Source: Eleusine coracana subsp. coracana
Lineage: Eukaryota; Streptophyta; Magnoliopsida; Poales; Poaceae
Assembly (NCBI GenBank): GCA_032690845.1
Contig: CM064426.1
Span: 48,155,417 to 48,219,416 of the forward strand
Length of the DNA stretch: 64,000 nt
Direction of reading: 5' to 3'
Shown in pieces: positions 1-11,342 of this stretch. The translations under genes and the position numbers were made by a program. The first letter of the stretch is position 1; each line of letters starts with the position of its first letter. The notes beneath the pieces were generated by a model. It searched no databases. It was not told where the DNA came from and saw only the letters and a list, made by a program, of their open reading frames with translations.

Positions 1-611
1 TCGTAGTTGTAGACCGCTGCTAAACTGGTCTGAATCTGGAGAAAGAGTAACCTTCGGTCCTGACCTTGTCAAGGATGCTGAGGAAAAAGTATGTACTATC
101 CAAGCCAATCTTAAAGCCGTTAAATGCCATCAAGAGAAGTATGCAAACAGACGACGTAGACCAGTACTGCAACAAGGGTGACTACGTCTATATCAAGGTG
201 TCGCCTATGAAGGGTATCCAACGGTTTGGAGTCAAGGGAAAGTTAGCTCCCCGTTATATCGGACAATTCCAAAATATGGAACGATGTGGAAATGTGGCCT
301 ATAAGTTGGAGTTACCCACCAACCTGTCTGGAGTTCACCCCACCTTCCACGTCTCTCAACTTAAGCGATGTCTCAAGCCGCCCATCGACAAAATTTTGGA
401 AGAGTATGACCAACTCCAACCCGATCCCACGTACTCCGAACAACCCGTGAAGATCCTCGACAAGAAAGACCGCACGACCCGTAATAGAACCCTCAAATTC
501 TACAAGGTTTAATGGAGTAACCACTCAGAAGATGAGTCTACTTGGGAATCGGAAGAGTTTCTGAGAACTCACTACCCGAAATTTTGGTCGTCATACACAG
601 GTATGCTTTGA
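1..611 (+). pseudogene. Tekay-type Ty3/gypsy pol, C-terminal end (integrase tail and chromodomain), broken
   Basis: Remnant of the last part of a Ty3/gypsy polyprotein. Bases 1-165 read in one frame as the integrase C-terminal helix region (motif VTFGPDLVKDAEEKV), and after a frameshift near 165 the reading continues with DYVYIKVSPMKGIQRFGVKG and LAPRYIG, then SGVHPTFHVSQLKRCL, the typical GPY/F-region wording of the Tekay (Del) chromovirus lineage. An in-frame TAA at 510-512 interrupts it; the frame then continues through STWESEEFLRTHYPKFW, a degenerate chromodomain end, and stops at 609-611. Chromodomains of this lineage are thought to steer integration to heterochromatin. The 5' part of the element lies outside the window. 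The polypurine tract and 3' LTR follow directly. Frame breaks make it non-functional. Confidence 0.85.
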
Positions 612-666
612 CCACCGCACTTCCGTCTAGTTTTCCTTGATTCTTAATCTCGGTACAAGATTTCTT

Positions 667-682
667 TAAGGAGGAAGGGCTA
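667..682 (+). other. Polypurine tract of the Tekay element
   Basis: A purine-rich run (aaggaggaagggc) sits directly before a TGACACCCC LTR start, 56 bp after the pol stop. This is the expected plus-strand primer site of an LTR retrotransposon. Confidence 0.7.
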
Positions 683-2415
683 TGACACCCCAGGTGTCTC
701 ACCTTAACTTAGCAAAAATGAGGAGTACAAATCATGGAAATGATGACATAAAATGATAGAGCCTATCTATTAATTCAATTCTAGGCAAATAAATACACTG
801 CAACCAAGTTATTGAAACAACTTAAGAAATTCAATACAACTCATGCCAAATAAATTCATCATCAGTTTGGTAATAATGAAATAAAATATTAGGAATTTAT
901 TGGGCATTTTATCTTCTTGGCAAGACCCTTAATTAATTAATTGATTCTTAAGTAACTAATTAATGCATTTAATAAAATCTAAAAATATGGTTATGGAAAT
1001 TTCAAATAAAATTTACCAGAGTGTGTCCCACCATTTAAATAGTCAGCCCACCAATTTTCACCATTTTAGGAAATCTTGAGCTATTTTATTTTCATTTATT
1101 AAGAAACTAGTTTGACCAGGGACCTTTTTGTGCGGATCTTGAAAGATCAGGGGGCGCAGTGTAAAATTTCCTTTCTTCTCCCTCCTACTGGCATAGAGCC
1201 TGCCGACTCCATCATCGGCGCACGCCACGGCCCGCCTTCACCCCACCTCGGGACCGCGCGTGCTACAGTCGCCGTTGACCCCTCTCTGCCTCTGCCCTGT
1301 CCCATCCTTCTGCTTGGCCGCGCGCCCGCCCAAGGGCCTCTGCTTCTCCCTTCTCCTTTCTGCACTCCACCGAGCCACACGGCAAGCATTCAATCCCTGC
1401 CGCTCCTCCCTCTTCCTTCCCCACTCACTTCCTGGACCTCTGCTCCACCTAAACCCACGCCATAAGCTCACGAGAACATTGCCCTCGCTCTCCCCCTCTT
1501 TTCTCTCTCTCATTTCCGCTCTCTGTGCTCTGCTTCCCCCGCCATTTCAGAACCCAGTACAGTGGTCGTTGACCCTTCTGCTGCTGGAGTGGGCGGTTCA
1601 GACCGTGAAGTATTGTTGGCAGAACGGCATGCCCACTCGCTGATACTGGACCCGAACCAAGTTGTTTTTCGTCCTTGCGAAAAGTTGCCATATACGACCT
1701 TAATCAGTGCGTATGAGTCGTGTATCTCGGGTTATCCCAGCTGGTTTAAAGCAATTGCAATTGCTATCCCTCGCAGTAATGAGTACCACTTGGTCATTGC
1801 GTCGTCACGTAGTTGAACCTGGTATTAGAAATTAACTATGATGTTTACCATTGATGTTACAATTATTGATCTTATGATGCATTTACTTTATGTACTGCTC
1901 TATTAACTTGTTATTGCAACTAAAGTTACATTTCTGCTCTACCCAGTTAATTTTGAGAAATAAAAATTGGTAAAACTAATAGGTTGCTCAGTGCGAGTCT
2001 TTCCAAACGAGCCACCTATTAGAGTCATTGCATGTCTAGACGTTCGACGGGTAAGACTTGCTGAGTAATTAGTACTCAGGCTTTGTGCCACTGTTGTTTT
2101 CACGTAATGAAGAAGTAGAATTGCCTATAGATGTGCTGCCCTGGGACATGCAAGTCCCTGAGGGTTGGACTGCCCACTGGGAGTCCGACTTCCCGCCGTA
2201 GTGATGATGTGTGATGCTAGAGTGATGGTTCTTCGGGCATGAACCATTACTACATGGTATCGTCGAGCTCGTAGATTTATCGTATTTGCTTCCGCTGTTT
2301 CAAAACAATTCAAGAACTTGTACTGTTTCCACTGCACTCTAATAACTATTTGATGTAATATTCAATTTAAATTTGAACCAATGTTGTATTATCAAGTGTC
2401 TGCGTTATCAAAAGA
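683..2415 (+). repeat. 3' LTR of the Tekay element (right end uncertain)
   Basis: It begins TGACACCCCAGGTGTC right after the polypurine tract. It contains a GC-rich, pyrimidine-heavy leader (about 1150-1560) and, near 2040-2090, the paired 'cttgctgagtaattagtactcagg' type motif that recurs in grass gypsy LTRs (a similar motif lies near 11010 and 21740 in another element). The right end is not sharp: homology to the next element begins near 2420, and I see no textbook CA terminus, so the LTR may be truncated. Open frames at 1112-1643 are overlapping by-products of low stop density in C-rich DNA and are not called as genes. Confidence 0.65.
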
Positions 2416-2689
2416 GACTGAAAAAGGAAACTCTAAAAGGTCACCACCATAGAGCGTAAAAACAAGATTCAGGTATGGCAAAAGGAGGCTGTCTCGTTCA
2501 GGACGTGAAATCCGAACCCTTGTTAGAAGGTGACTAATATTTATTCCCCCTTTTCTCTTATACATACCACTAAATTAGGTTATTTTTGTTCCCTTCTTTA
2601 ACCATTGAATTAGGCTATAAAAGAAAAGAGATAAAAAATTTAAAAAAAAATTGAAAAAAAGTATGGTGATGACTCGGCCAAGTTTCTCG

Positions 2690-3420
2690 GCCAGGAGGTC
2701 AATTTTGGGTCAAAATGACCATCTGGCTGCGTATCCAGGGCTCTAACCCGGCCAACAAAATTTTAGCATCCGGGAGGTAATTTTTGGTAAAAATGACCAC
2801 TCGGCTAGGCAATTCTGGAGCCACACAACCTGATGTAATCCAGTCAAAATTCAGCACTTGGGAGGTCATTTTTTCATGAAAAACGACCACCCGGCTAGGT
2901 CATTTCAATGCCGCCTGGCCATGTCTGCCACCCGACAATACTTTTTCTCAGATTATTGGCACGTTTACTGCAGGAATGATGGCCGTGAGCGGAGGAGGTG
3001 TGCCGAGCTTTTCCTTTATGAAAAATGCTCACCTAAGACCCCACCATGAGTAAAAGTAGATGGAGGAGAGCCACACAAGTCACCTCTTTCACCACTCACA
3101 AGTCGGCCAATCAAATTTGAGCACCCGGGAGGTCCTATCTCATGAAAAACGACCATCCAGGTGATGATCTGAGGCTCTAACCCGGCTAGTCAGTTTTTAT
3201 CACCCGGGAGGTTATAATTCATGAAAAATAACCACCCGGCTGGGTAATTTTAAGTTGCCCAGAATCTAACCCGGCTAGTCAAATTTGAGCACCTGGGCAG
3301 TCAATTTTGGTGAGAAATGATCACCCGACTAGGAAAACTTTGAACCACCTAGCCTGAAATAACCAAGACAGATTTTATCACCCGGGAGGTCATATTTCAT
3401 TAAAAATGACCACCCGCTGG
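2690..3420 (+). repeat. Array of about seven degenerate hairpin repeats, period roughly 80-90 bp
   Basis: Each unit contains an imperfect inverted repeat of the form CGGGAGGTCATTTTTCATGA followed by AAAACGACCACCCGGCT, so the two arms (GGGAGGTCATTTTT and its complement) fold with a 2-6 nt loop. Clear units start near 2694, 2771, 2858, 3128, 3207, 3294 and 3380. Between stems lies 'aacccggctagtcaaatttgagcac'-like spacer. Substitutions often fall in both arms, and stems vary in perfection. Related arrays occur at 57850-58210 and 26215-26345. Confidence 0.8.
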
Positions 3421-3799
3421 GTGATTTTAGTGTCGCCCAGCCATAGTTTTTCCCGGATTTCATTCCACCCTAATGTAGAGATGATGGCTATGAGGGGAGG
3501 AAGTGAACCCAACCTTTCCTTTAGGAAAAATGATCACCAAAAATCCTCCACCATGAGTAAAAGTGAATGAAAGAGGGCTACACATGTGACCTTAGTCTTT
3601 CACCTGCCATCCTACTCCCTAGGCCTCATGAGCGGCAAGATACTCATTGAAACATATAACATTGGCCATCCCATCAATCTATCCTTCCTCCCTACACTCT
3701 CAACACATTTCTGGACAATGTGAGCACGTGAATCACATGGCGCATAGACCTAGCCCTATCCCGTCACCACCAAAGCAATAATGGAGCAAATGGAGAAAA

Positions 3800-3893
3800 A
3801 AAGCCTGCCGGCCAGCATGGGTTGTTGCCCGACGTGTCCCACCGCCCGGCATGAAAAATTTGCCCCATGGCTCCCCCTCGAGCCTATAAATAG
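3800..3893 (+). promoter_or_regulatory. Candidate LTR promoter: GCCCGGC-type motifs and TATAAATAG box
   Basis: A TATAAATAG box at 3885-3893 follows a short GC-rich stretch with repeats of 'gccggcca', 'cccgacg' and 'ccgcccggcatg'. The same arrangement (GCCGCCCGGC cluster, then TATAAATAG) occurs at 58640-58763 and 62010-62418, which supports a pol II promoter in the LTR. Transcription is inferred, not shown. Confidence 0.55.
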
Positions 3894-4157
3894 CAGGTGC
3901 CCTCTCATTTATTTCTCCACCACCATTCCTTCAGTTGAAACTTCATCTCTCCCTTACAACTCTCTCCCTTTTTGCACTCCCTTCCTCACTCCACTAGTTT
4001 GCTTAGTAAGTGCACTCTCCACTTAGGAATAAAAGTATGCTGCAATAAAACCAACTAGAGGAAATTTTGCCCTATCTCTTGCATGTTTTGGACTACTAAC
4101 ACTTGGACTACTAACCGGACGAATAACCACTAACCATTATTATCATATTGTCCTTCA

Positions 4158-4253
4158 GGTATTGTGTCCAAGTAACCCTTTTGTAGGAAAGACAAACATC
4201 TCCATGATGGATCAACTATTCAGTCATTTCAACATCGAATATCAACCGCCATA
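4158..4253 (+). pseudogene. Athila-like gag N-terminal ORF, reduced to its two ends
   Basis: The first ~40 bases match the leader of the ORF at 59041 ('attgtgtccaagtaacccttttg'), and the rest matches only the last 50 bases of that ORF, encoding MMDQLFSHFNIEYQPP and stop. About 740 bp present in the copy at 59041-59837 is missing here. The join is clean, so this is an internal deletion and not a separate gene. Confidence 0.65.
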
Positions 4254-5037
4254 GTGAATACCATCTAAGCTTAAGTCTTGCAAAGACCTAGGCTTGGGGA
4301 GGTATCCAAACCAAGGTGCGCCACTTGTTCTATCCTCTTTCCCTCTTCCTCTAGTTGAGTTGTTTCATTTCAGAAATTTAAGAAAACCCAAAAAGCTTTT
4401 AGTTGTCAAAGAAAACCATAAAATTTTTCCTAGCCAAAAAGAACAAAAATATTTCCCTTTATAAATAAAATTTGAGAACTTAGTCTGTACCTTGTCTATG
4501 GAAATGATGAATAGTTGCTCTATTAGCTCCTTTTGAGTCTCCACTATACATCCTCTACTCCTCATTTTTGTGAGCGGTGGAAGATCAGCCTGATGATAAT
4601 GCTAGTCCCTCTATGTTCTAGTGGGTGCAAAAGGGCTACTAAAACACCAAGTCTGGTTGTTGGAGTTTATGATATGACACATTTTGGAAGAGTCTATGAT
4701 TTCCTTGTGATTGGAGTCCAATGATTTCTTTCAAAACCATGCTGCAATAAAATCCCCCTAGTTGGTGCACATTTTCCCTATGATAGAAAAATTCCTACCA
4801 TGGCCAAACATTAATTACAAACCCACTTTCATGCTAGCTATGTGTGCATTGAGTTTAGTTAGGATTTGATCCTTATGAGGGACATGCACTTCCAAAGCCA
4901 TCATTTTCCTTTGCGTTATCTTTGAGTTCTCAACTAATCATGCTTGGTTATGTGGTCTCCTTCGGATTCAAGCATCCACTTCACCAAGCATGCCAACCAA
5001 AAATCTTTCCTTTTGCAAAACTTTGATCCTAAAACAA
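4254..5037 (+). mobile_element. Non-coding internal region of the Athila-like element (copy 1)
   Basis: Collinear with 59838-60656: 'agcttaagtcttgcaaagaccta', an A-rich stretch, 'ggaaatgatgaatagttgctct', and 'tttcctttgcgttatctttgagttctca' appear in the same order. No long frame is present. The match stops at about 5037, where copia LTR sequence starts, so the element is truncated on the right. Confidence 0.65.
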
Positions 5038-5968
5038 TATGTAAATGCGGAAAGTAATGCATCAAAGTAAGGAGTAGCATAAGAGATGGCTCATGATTTT
5101 TTCCCGAAGTCTCATAAGGATAGCACCTTCTCCTACTCCTCGTTGGACCACTCCCACCAGAGTCCCGGTCCCTCACGCCACCGATGTGGAGTTCTCGCCC
5201 ACGAGCCCGCAATCACTCTCGGAGTGAAAACATGGTGCGCATCACCACTACCATCATGGCACAAGCTCGCCTGCCTTGAGAACTTGCCGGACTCCCCGAG
5301 CCGACACGAGCGCTCACTATTGATGCCCCTTTCACCGGCAGGCTCAAACCATGTAGAAACGTATGATGCCCTTCACAACCAATCATGATAGGCTCGATCA
5401 CCAACACCTAACCGTTCTAGGTCCCACCATAGACCAAGAGTAACAACCTAGATCACACCCTCAAGGACACCCTAGCCTTAGATGTGCATGAATGCTTAAG
5501 TTACTCTCACTAACACTCTCATGATGTGCAATATCTCCTCCTAGTGCTCTTCTTTCTTCCTCTTGGCTCTCACCAAATGCTCCAAGCAATTCCACTGGCT
5601 AAGAGAGATCTCCAAGACTGCAACAATGAAGTTATATAGGCTTCCAACCTCTAACTAGCCGTTGCTCCATGAAATCAGATTCTGGGCCTACTGACCAGAC
5701 TATCCGATCACTGCCTGACCAGACCATCCGGTCACTACAAATCCGAGCACCAATGGCTCTGCCCCTCTGCTGACTTCTACTGACCAGATTGTATGGTTAG
5801 TTGACCAGATCGTCCTGTCCGTTTCTCTCTCCAGTCTAGAAACATTTTAGCGTTGCTTCCTCTCTGCCCTATTCCTCAGCTGCACTGACTGTACCATCCG
5901 GTCTCTATAGCTCCTGCACAGACAGATTCCTTGTTGCTTCGCTGTAAGTCCTAGACAACTTCACCTAG
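5038..5968 (-). mobile_element. Copia-type LTR fragment, minus orientation
   Basis: Same family as the LTR at 23561-25732: shared blocks include 'agagatggctcatgatttttt', 'ctactcctcgttggaccactcc', 'gagaacttgccggactccc' and a run of GACC...GGTC palindromic motifs (5690-5910). It starts abruptly inside the LTR at 5038 and ends at 5968, where a second piece of the same family begins in the opposite direction. Non-coding; short open frames in it have no recognisable product. Confidence 0.65.
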
Positions 5969-6526
5969 TGACTGTTGTAAGCTTCATGACCATTGATGGG
6001 ATCCCCAAGGTATGAATGTTTTGGTGATAGATGACAACTATGAAATTGTGGGCTAATATCTTCACGAGTGTTATCCATGTAGGAATCATCTCTAAACTCT
6101 ACTTCAAATCATATGGATGATGATTGCCTTGGTGATTGATGACAATGACCGCAAGCATGAAGGCTTGTGAGCTTGATGGAGTCCAAGGGTTGATGGAGAT
6201 GGATCAAAGTAGAAGACAAGCTATGGAGCAAGTGTTGGAACACTTGTCTAGTTGTTAAAGGCTTTGAGTCCATAGAAAAAACTAGACTATCAAGGAGGTC
6301 TAGGTCATTTCTCTTAGGTCGTGTCTAGTTGGTGATGTACAAGGTTGTTCAGTGAAACCACAAGCACTAGGTGACAGTGGAGAAGCCAAGGAGTTGTTCG
6401 GAGAAGCCGGGAAATGAAGCCCGCCGGTGAAAGGGGCATCAAAAGTGAGCGCCCGTGTCGGCTCGAGGAGTGCGGCATGTTCTCAAGGGAGGCGAGATTA
6501 TGCCATGATGGCAGCGGTGACGTGCA
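5969..6526 (+). mobile_element. Copia-type LTR fragment, plus orientation, internally deleted
   Basis: Reverse complement of parts of 23561-25732. It opens with TGACTGTTGTAAGCTTCATG, corresponding to the LTR start TGAGTTGTGTAAGGTTCATG, follows it for about 440 bp, then jumps (near 6412) to the 'cgcccgtgtcggctcgaggag' block. Copia gag of a SIRE-like element resumes in the same orientation at 22600, beyond the nested elements, so this may be the decayed 5' LTR of that copia. Confidence 0.6.
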
Positions 6527-6654
6527 ATCTTGGCACCGATCCGGATTCCCTGAATCCCGCAATTAAAGCACCGCAACTCCTGCCGAAAGCCCGACACACC
6601 GATCCGGATTCCCTGAAACCTGCAATCTTAGCACCGCAACTCCGGTGCCCCCAC
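6527..6654 (-). mobile_element. Distal part of the TRIM element's 3' LTR, cut off by the 15.4-kb insertion
   Basis: Two ~65-bp tandem units ('cgatccggattccctgaatcccgcaa' ... 'gcaccgcaactcc') match 22310-22430 in the TRIM's other LTR. The last bases, CCCAC at 6650-6654, are repeated at 22071-22075 as the target-site duplication of the large element. The left end is truncated near 6527 against copia LTR sequence. Confidence 0.7.
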
Positions 6655-9600
6655 TGTCACACCCCAAAATTTCAAATTTTGGTTTTTTACCCAATTCCAC
6701 TAAATTTCAACATTTTTTGTAATAAATTAAAATTTTATTATAAATTAATTAGATAATTAGAGAGTTATAATTTATTTTAGGCAAAAGGGCTATTGTCTAA
6801 ATTAAATAAATTAATTTAGGTTATTATTATTTTGTATGTTGACTCCAAAACTTGTTTTGGTTTGATCAAATCACCACCACGAAGGTCATCATCACGACAA
6901 CAAGAGCAATAAGACAAGGCGCTAAAGACTTTCAATAAGAGAAGTGAAGTACTTCAGCCACAACAAGACACGAAGCAATGGATGTCAGCGTAGACTATTG
7001 TTTGAAGAGTAATGAGTGATTGTGCGTTATGATTGTTTTAGGCTATTTGAGCCTATCCTTCCTTGGTCAAATTTTATCCTTGAACCCTATCTACAATCTT
7101 TGATGCATATAGTATGGTCCTATTTCTAGGTTAATAATTCTTCATTTCTCATTCATTGTCTTTCTCATCAATTCCTTTTGGTCCTCCCAAATTGTTATCT
7201 TCTATGTTCAAACTCTTAAATCCTAGCTTCTCTGAATCTCGTGACGAGATTCCTTTTAAGGGGGGTAGTTTGTCACATCTCGTATTTTCCAAATTTGAGG
7301 TGTGAGCCTTTTCAACACTCAAAACACATAATTCTCCTAATTTTATCATATTGTTGCCCTTGATTCATCAGCAAATATAATTTTCTTTATAACCTTATCA
7401 TTGCTCAATCCCAGACATCGTTCTCGATCTCTCTTCTATGCACTTTCTTATAATTCCGATATTGTTCTTCATTCTCTAAAAAGACATGAAGCAAAATCGT
7501 CTTTCCCTCTATTTGGCATGCAAATCTTTATGTCAACCCACAACCATATTCTATTCTTGAAATATACCATTCATCTGATCTCATCTAATTACCTAGACTA
7601 ATCTAACCTCCCTTCTCTCTGATAGATGGAGCAAGCCTAGCTTGCCAACACACAAAAACTTGAGCCCAACATGCCCACAACTGATCAAACCTTTCCTCTT
7701 CCTAGTCATCTACTCCTCTCTCTCTTGTTTCCCTTTGATGGATGTCCCAAGCTCTGAATATAACACCATAAATCAGCACTTGCATGCCCATTAGCCATGT
7801 AAACTGAGTGGTCACTTGAGTCCCTTTAATTTTCATTAGTAGATACGACAAAACTACCATACCTTGATCATCATAAACCTACACCCACGTTGGTTTATCA
7901 TCAAAACCATTTTATAACTATGTTCCTCATCAATTCTCACTTTCAGGGAAAGAAACATTAACTATAGTGGTCATAACTCGAACCATTCATGGCTGGCAGT
8001 TTTACTTGCCTCTTGGCCCCTCTCCTCCCTTCCCTACCCTTTCCTCTCCCCTCCCTAGGCCTCCTATGTCACACCAGGACGCCCCTTTTGCTGGCTCACG
8101 AAATTCCCTGCCCTTTCCCCTTCATTCCCAACCATTATTGTCAAGTTCATCTCTGTTCATGTCCCTGTTCAGCCATGACGCCTCTGATTTCCATCAACGT
8201 TCCCGATGATCTAGCCAATAGAAAGAGCCCAAATTTCACCATGATGTGCGCCTTGTTGTCCTCTCCAACATATCCAAAAATATCATCCATTGGAGTTGTG
8301 AATCGAGCAAGATCCTGTTTGCATTGGTGACTGCTCTCTGTTCTGGACGAAACCAGCATGTACATGGGTAATTCCTCTCCTATTTCTCCCAATTCTGATG
8401 CTTCCTTGATACAAATCTATATCCATCTCGTGTTCCTGGAAACCAACGTCATGTGCCTGAAAATGGTTCTCCAAGATCAGACTTGATGCTCCCAGGAACA
8501 CCGTTGGCGTTTGATCTGCCATGGTGCGACCATGCCATCTTTCAACCCTGTTATCTCCAAATAAGGTGAACGTCTGTCCACACCACGATGATGTACTCGT
8601 GTTCCACATAATATCGACTATTCATATTCAAGTTGTTCCTTGATCCTTGCAGCCAATCTCTGGGAACACGAATATCTTCATCATGCTTTCTGCGCATGGC
8701 CACACTCCAGCCACGATGCCCAAAACTCCACTCGTCGTTCCCAATGATCTACCAAATAAAATGACCTCCAATTTGATCAGACGGTTCTCCAAGTCATCCT
8801 ACTACATATCCAAAGATTGTCACACCTAGATCAGTCCCGAGGCAACCAGGAACATATTCGCCTTATTTGTTGTTCTTTATTCTGCACGCATTATGAACAC
8901 AAAATCGTAATTACATTCATGTTCTGCTCATTAGATAGACCTATATTATTTTAAAACCATTCCCATTCATGTTCCAAGATGTCCTCTGCATGCACACCGA
9001 AGTATTCCTTGAGATTTTCCATGGTTCGTCTAGGAACGCCTTTTTCGTTTGCCATGCCGCTGCACCATCTCATCAAAATCCAGCCACCCGATCTCTCATT
9101 CCGGTAAACTCTTGATCAAATCACCTTGTCCCTGTCATGTTCCTAATATATATACATGTTTATATTAAATTATATCCATAAAAACAGCTTCCTATCTTTC
9201 CTGAATGGGCACATATTTGTCGTGATATCTACATATGGACGTTGCTCATTTTCTGGTCATATTCAATGCCCACGACTGGAAATTCCACCAATCATTCTAA
9301 TCAATCCTTTTATATTTCAGATGGAGGCACCATACAAGCATGTGTCCCTACATGTCCTTTCCATCTCCACAAGAGGATTCATTTAGGTCATTACGTAATT
9401 GCCTGGGAATGCAGTTGGCCTTTCAACCATGGCTACATAGGTTCACCATGATTCAACCCCTTGATCTAATTTCCAATTTGTGTTCAATCCGTTATATCAT
9501 GATCTGATCGTGTTCCTTATCTCTATACATATTTTAACGGAAGTGTCCATTATATCAATCACTAGGAACACGCATATCTTTCATGTCTTCGCTGCCACCA

Positions 9601-11342
9601 CAGAATCATTGCTCCAAATTGTAATCCTGTTGTTGCTTCCTCCCTTAACTCCAGTCATATCAGACCATATCACTAACTCTTTCATTTCTTTTCTCATAGG
9701 GGATGCCTTTATCTCACCAAATACCACCAATGTCGACATCGCACCTAGACGCCATGCCGTTATCCACTATTTGCCACCACCGAAGACTCCAAGGTTCCTT
9801 TCCATTGCACATCCTTTGGTGAGCTCATTTTGTCATACACCTTAAACCACCAGTGAGCACATATTGTTTCCATATTAACCCTTGTCGTGTATATTGTTTG
9901 TTTCTTAATGTTTGCGCGAATAGGAACTCATTTGGAAAGCTACCAGTATCAACAAGATAAAGAATTGGATGATTGGTAGTCATAGAGCAGTGACATCTTT
10001 AAGGCAAGTGTCCTTGATGCATTTTCATCCCGTTATGAATATTATTGTAGACTTGCATGCTTGTGTCAAATGAATGGGTACCTATTGTTAGGGTTTTCCT
10101 AGTATTGCTTTATCCTTTTCCTTGTCGCTTTGAACTAGTTGGTTGGTTGTGGGTAGATAATGCTTAGGTTGCTTGTGGGATGTTGGGTTAATATTAATCT
10201 TGATTAATGAACTATGTCCCTTTATGGGTGGAATGGTAATTTATGTTAGCAACATGGACTTAGGGATCTATGCAAGCCGAATGGAATGGATGTGGTGTCG
10301 TGGGCACATGGTTGGTGGTGGTAGGCTTGTAGTAGATCCTAGGACCTGGTTCTTGGAGCGTTGACCCAGGACAACAGTGCCATCACAAGGCTGCTATGGA
10401 GTAGCTTGGCTAATTAATTAGGAGTTCTCCCAGTGTCGGTGCAGCATTTTGGTGGAGCAGGGAATGGATGTCGAGAGGACTGTCCTTGTATCCGAATGGC
10501 TCAAGGGGGCCTCCTGGGGTGATGAGCTGCTTGTTGATCGGCTATCACTTATGGACGGGAGTGGAACCTTAGTGGCTAGCATGTACTGGGAGACCCTTTG
10601 TAAAAGCCTCGTAGTGATCTCCTGGCCGTACACCTAAGGAAGTGTGCTAGTGCTTGGTCGGCATGGCAACATGGAGACTCTAGTCCACCTGGCAACAGGG
10701 GACGAAATCACGACTTGTGGATAAAGTGGTACAAACTGTGCAGAGTATCAAACTGTTATGACAGCCGTGCTCATGGTCAAGAGCGGCCTGGAATCCTCAC
10801 AAGATTAGTTGGTTATGGGTTGTGGTTTGGAATGGTTGGGAATGGTTGGTTGGTGGATGGGATTGGACTTGGTTTGAATACTACCCTATGGGTTAATGGT
10901 TGGGATGACCTCACTTAGTCATTAGGATGCATAGGAAATTAAAAGCTCATGCAATAAACCCCCTTTAAAGCCTTCCTTGTCTTTAGCCCCATGTCATCTT
11001 TTCCCCCACTTGCTGAGTATGACACGTACTCACCCTTGCTATATACCACATTGCTGCTCAGCTACAGGAGAATGAAGGTACAACTATGAAGACGATGGAG
11101 GAGTCTAGGCATGCGGTGTTCCGGTCGACTTCATGTGGGAGCTAAAGGACGCCAACGCTTAGTTTATTCCGCTGCAATGTAATCTTTTACTTTTGACCTA
11201 CGAGTCACCCTTGTAATAATATTATCGATTTAATAAAGATATTTGTTCTTTTATCACAGTAATTGTCCTGTGTGCGTGAAATTTTTTTCTTGGGCACGCA
11301 TATAGATGCACTCGGTTTCGGTCATTGGAACCGGGTGTGACA
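6655..11342 (+). repeat. 5' LTR of the 15.4-kb element
   Basis: Starts TGTCACACCCC and ends ACCGGGTGTGACA, followed at once by the primer binding site. It holds a second, embedded PPT/LTR-start junction at 7230-7290. Its middle (about 7960-9850) is pyrimidine-rich with loosely repeated blocks, for example 'gttcccgatgatctagccaa' near 8190 and 'gttcccaatgatctacca' near 8737. The tail contains the 'cttgctgagtatgacacgtactcaccc' motif near 11008. Frames in this region (such as 7989-8330 and 8283-8609) recur in the other LTR but lack recognisable domains and change length between copies; they are not called. Confidence 0.85.
7230..7290 (+). other. Second polypurine tract and LTR start embedded inside the LTR
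   Basis: The sequence 'gaatctcgtgacgagattcc', then ttttaaggggggtagtt, then TGTCACATCTCG has the layout of a Tekay 3' junction. It closely resembles the element's own PPT junction at 12331-12372 ('gaatctcgggacgagattcc', ttaagaggggtagta, TGTCACACCCC). The same embedded junction is at 12947-13000 in the 3' LTR, so it was copied with the LTR. Confidence 0.7.

Larger units (their letters stand above)
2420..4060 (+). mobile_element. LTR-like region of an Athila-like non-autonomous gypsy element (copy 1)
   Basis: Collinear with 57650-58930 and with the reverse complement of 25986-26580. All share a stretch ending in 'tatttatccccc', a T-rich block with the words 'taccactaaattaggt' / 'attaggctataaaa', then an array of hairpin repeats, then a GC-rich block and a TATA box. 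In the other two copies this region directly follows a gag-protease remnant; here the upstream neighbour is the Tekay LTR, so only the tail of that junction is kept. There is no coding sequence. The exact LTR start is not resolved. Confidence 0.6.

Noticed and set aside
1112..1643. Several overlapping open frames on both strands (up to 127 codons), proline/leucine-rich
   Set aside because: They lie inside the Tekay 3' LTR in C/T-rich DNA with few stops, overlap on both strands and have no domain.
2690..3420. CRISPR-like array (regular repeats with spacers)
   Set aside because: Repeats are degenerate, spacers are themselves related, and the setting is a plant LTR element; a hairpin tandem array explains it.
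7967..9845. Frames of 80-121 codons repeated at 13653-15531
   Set aside because: The repetition comes from the two LTRs of one element. Frames contain no known motif, and lengths and starts differ between copies.
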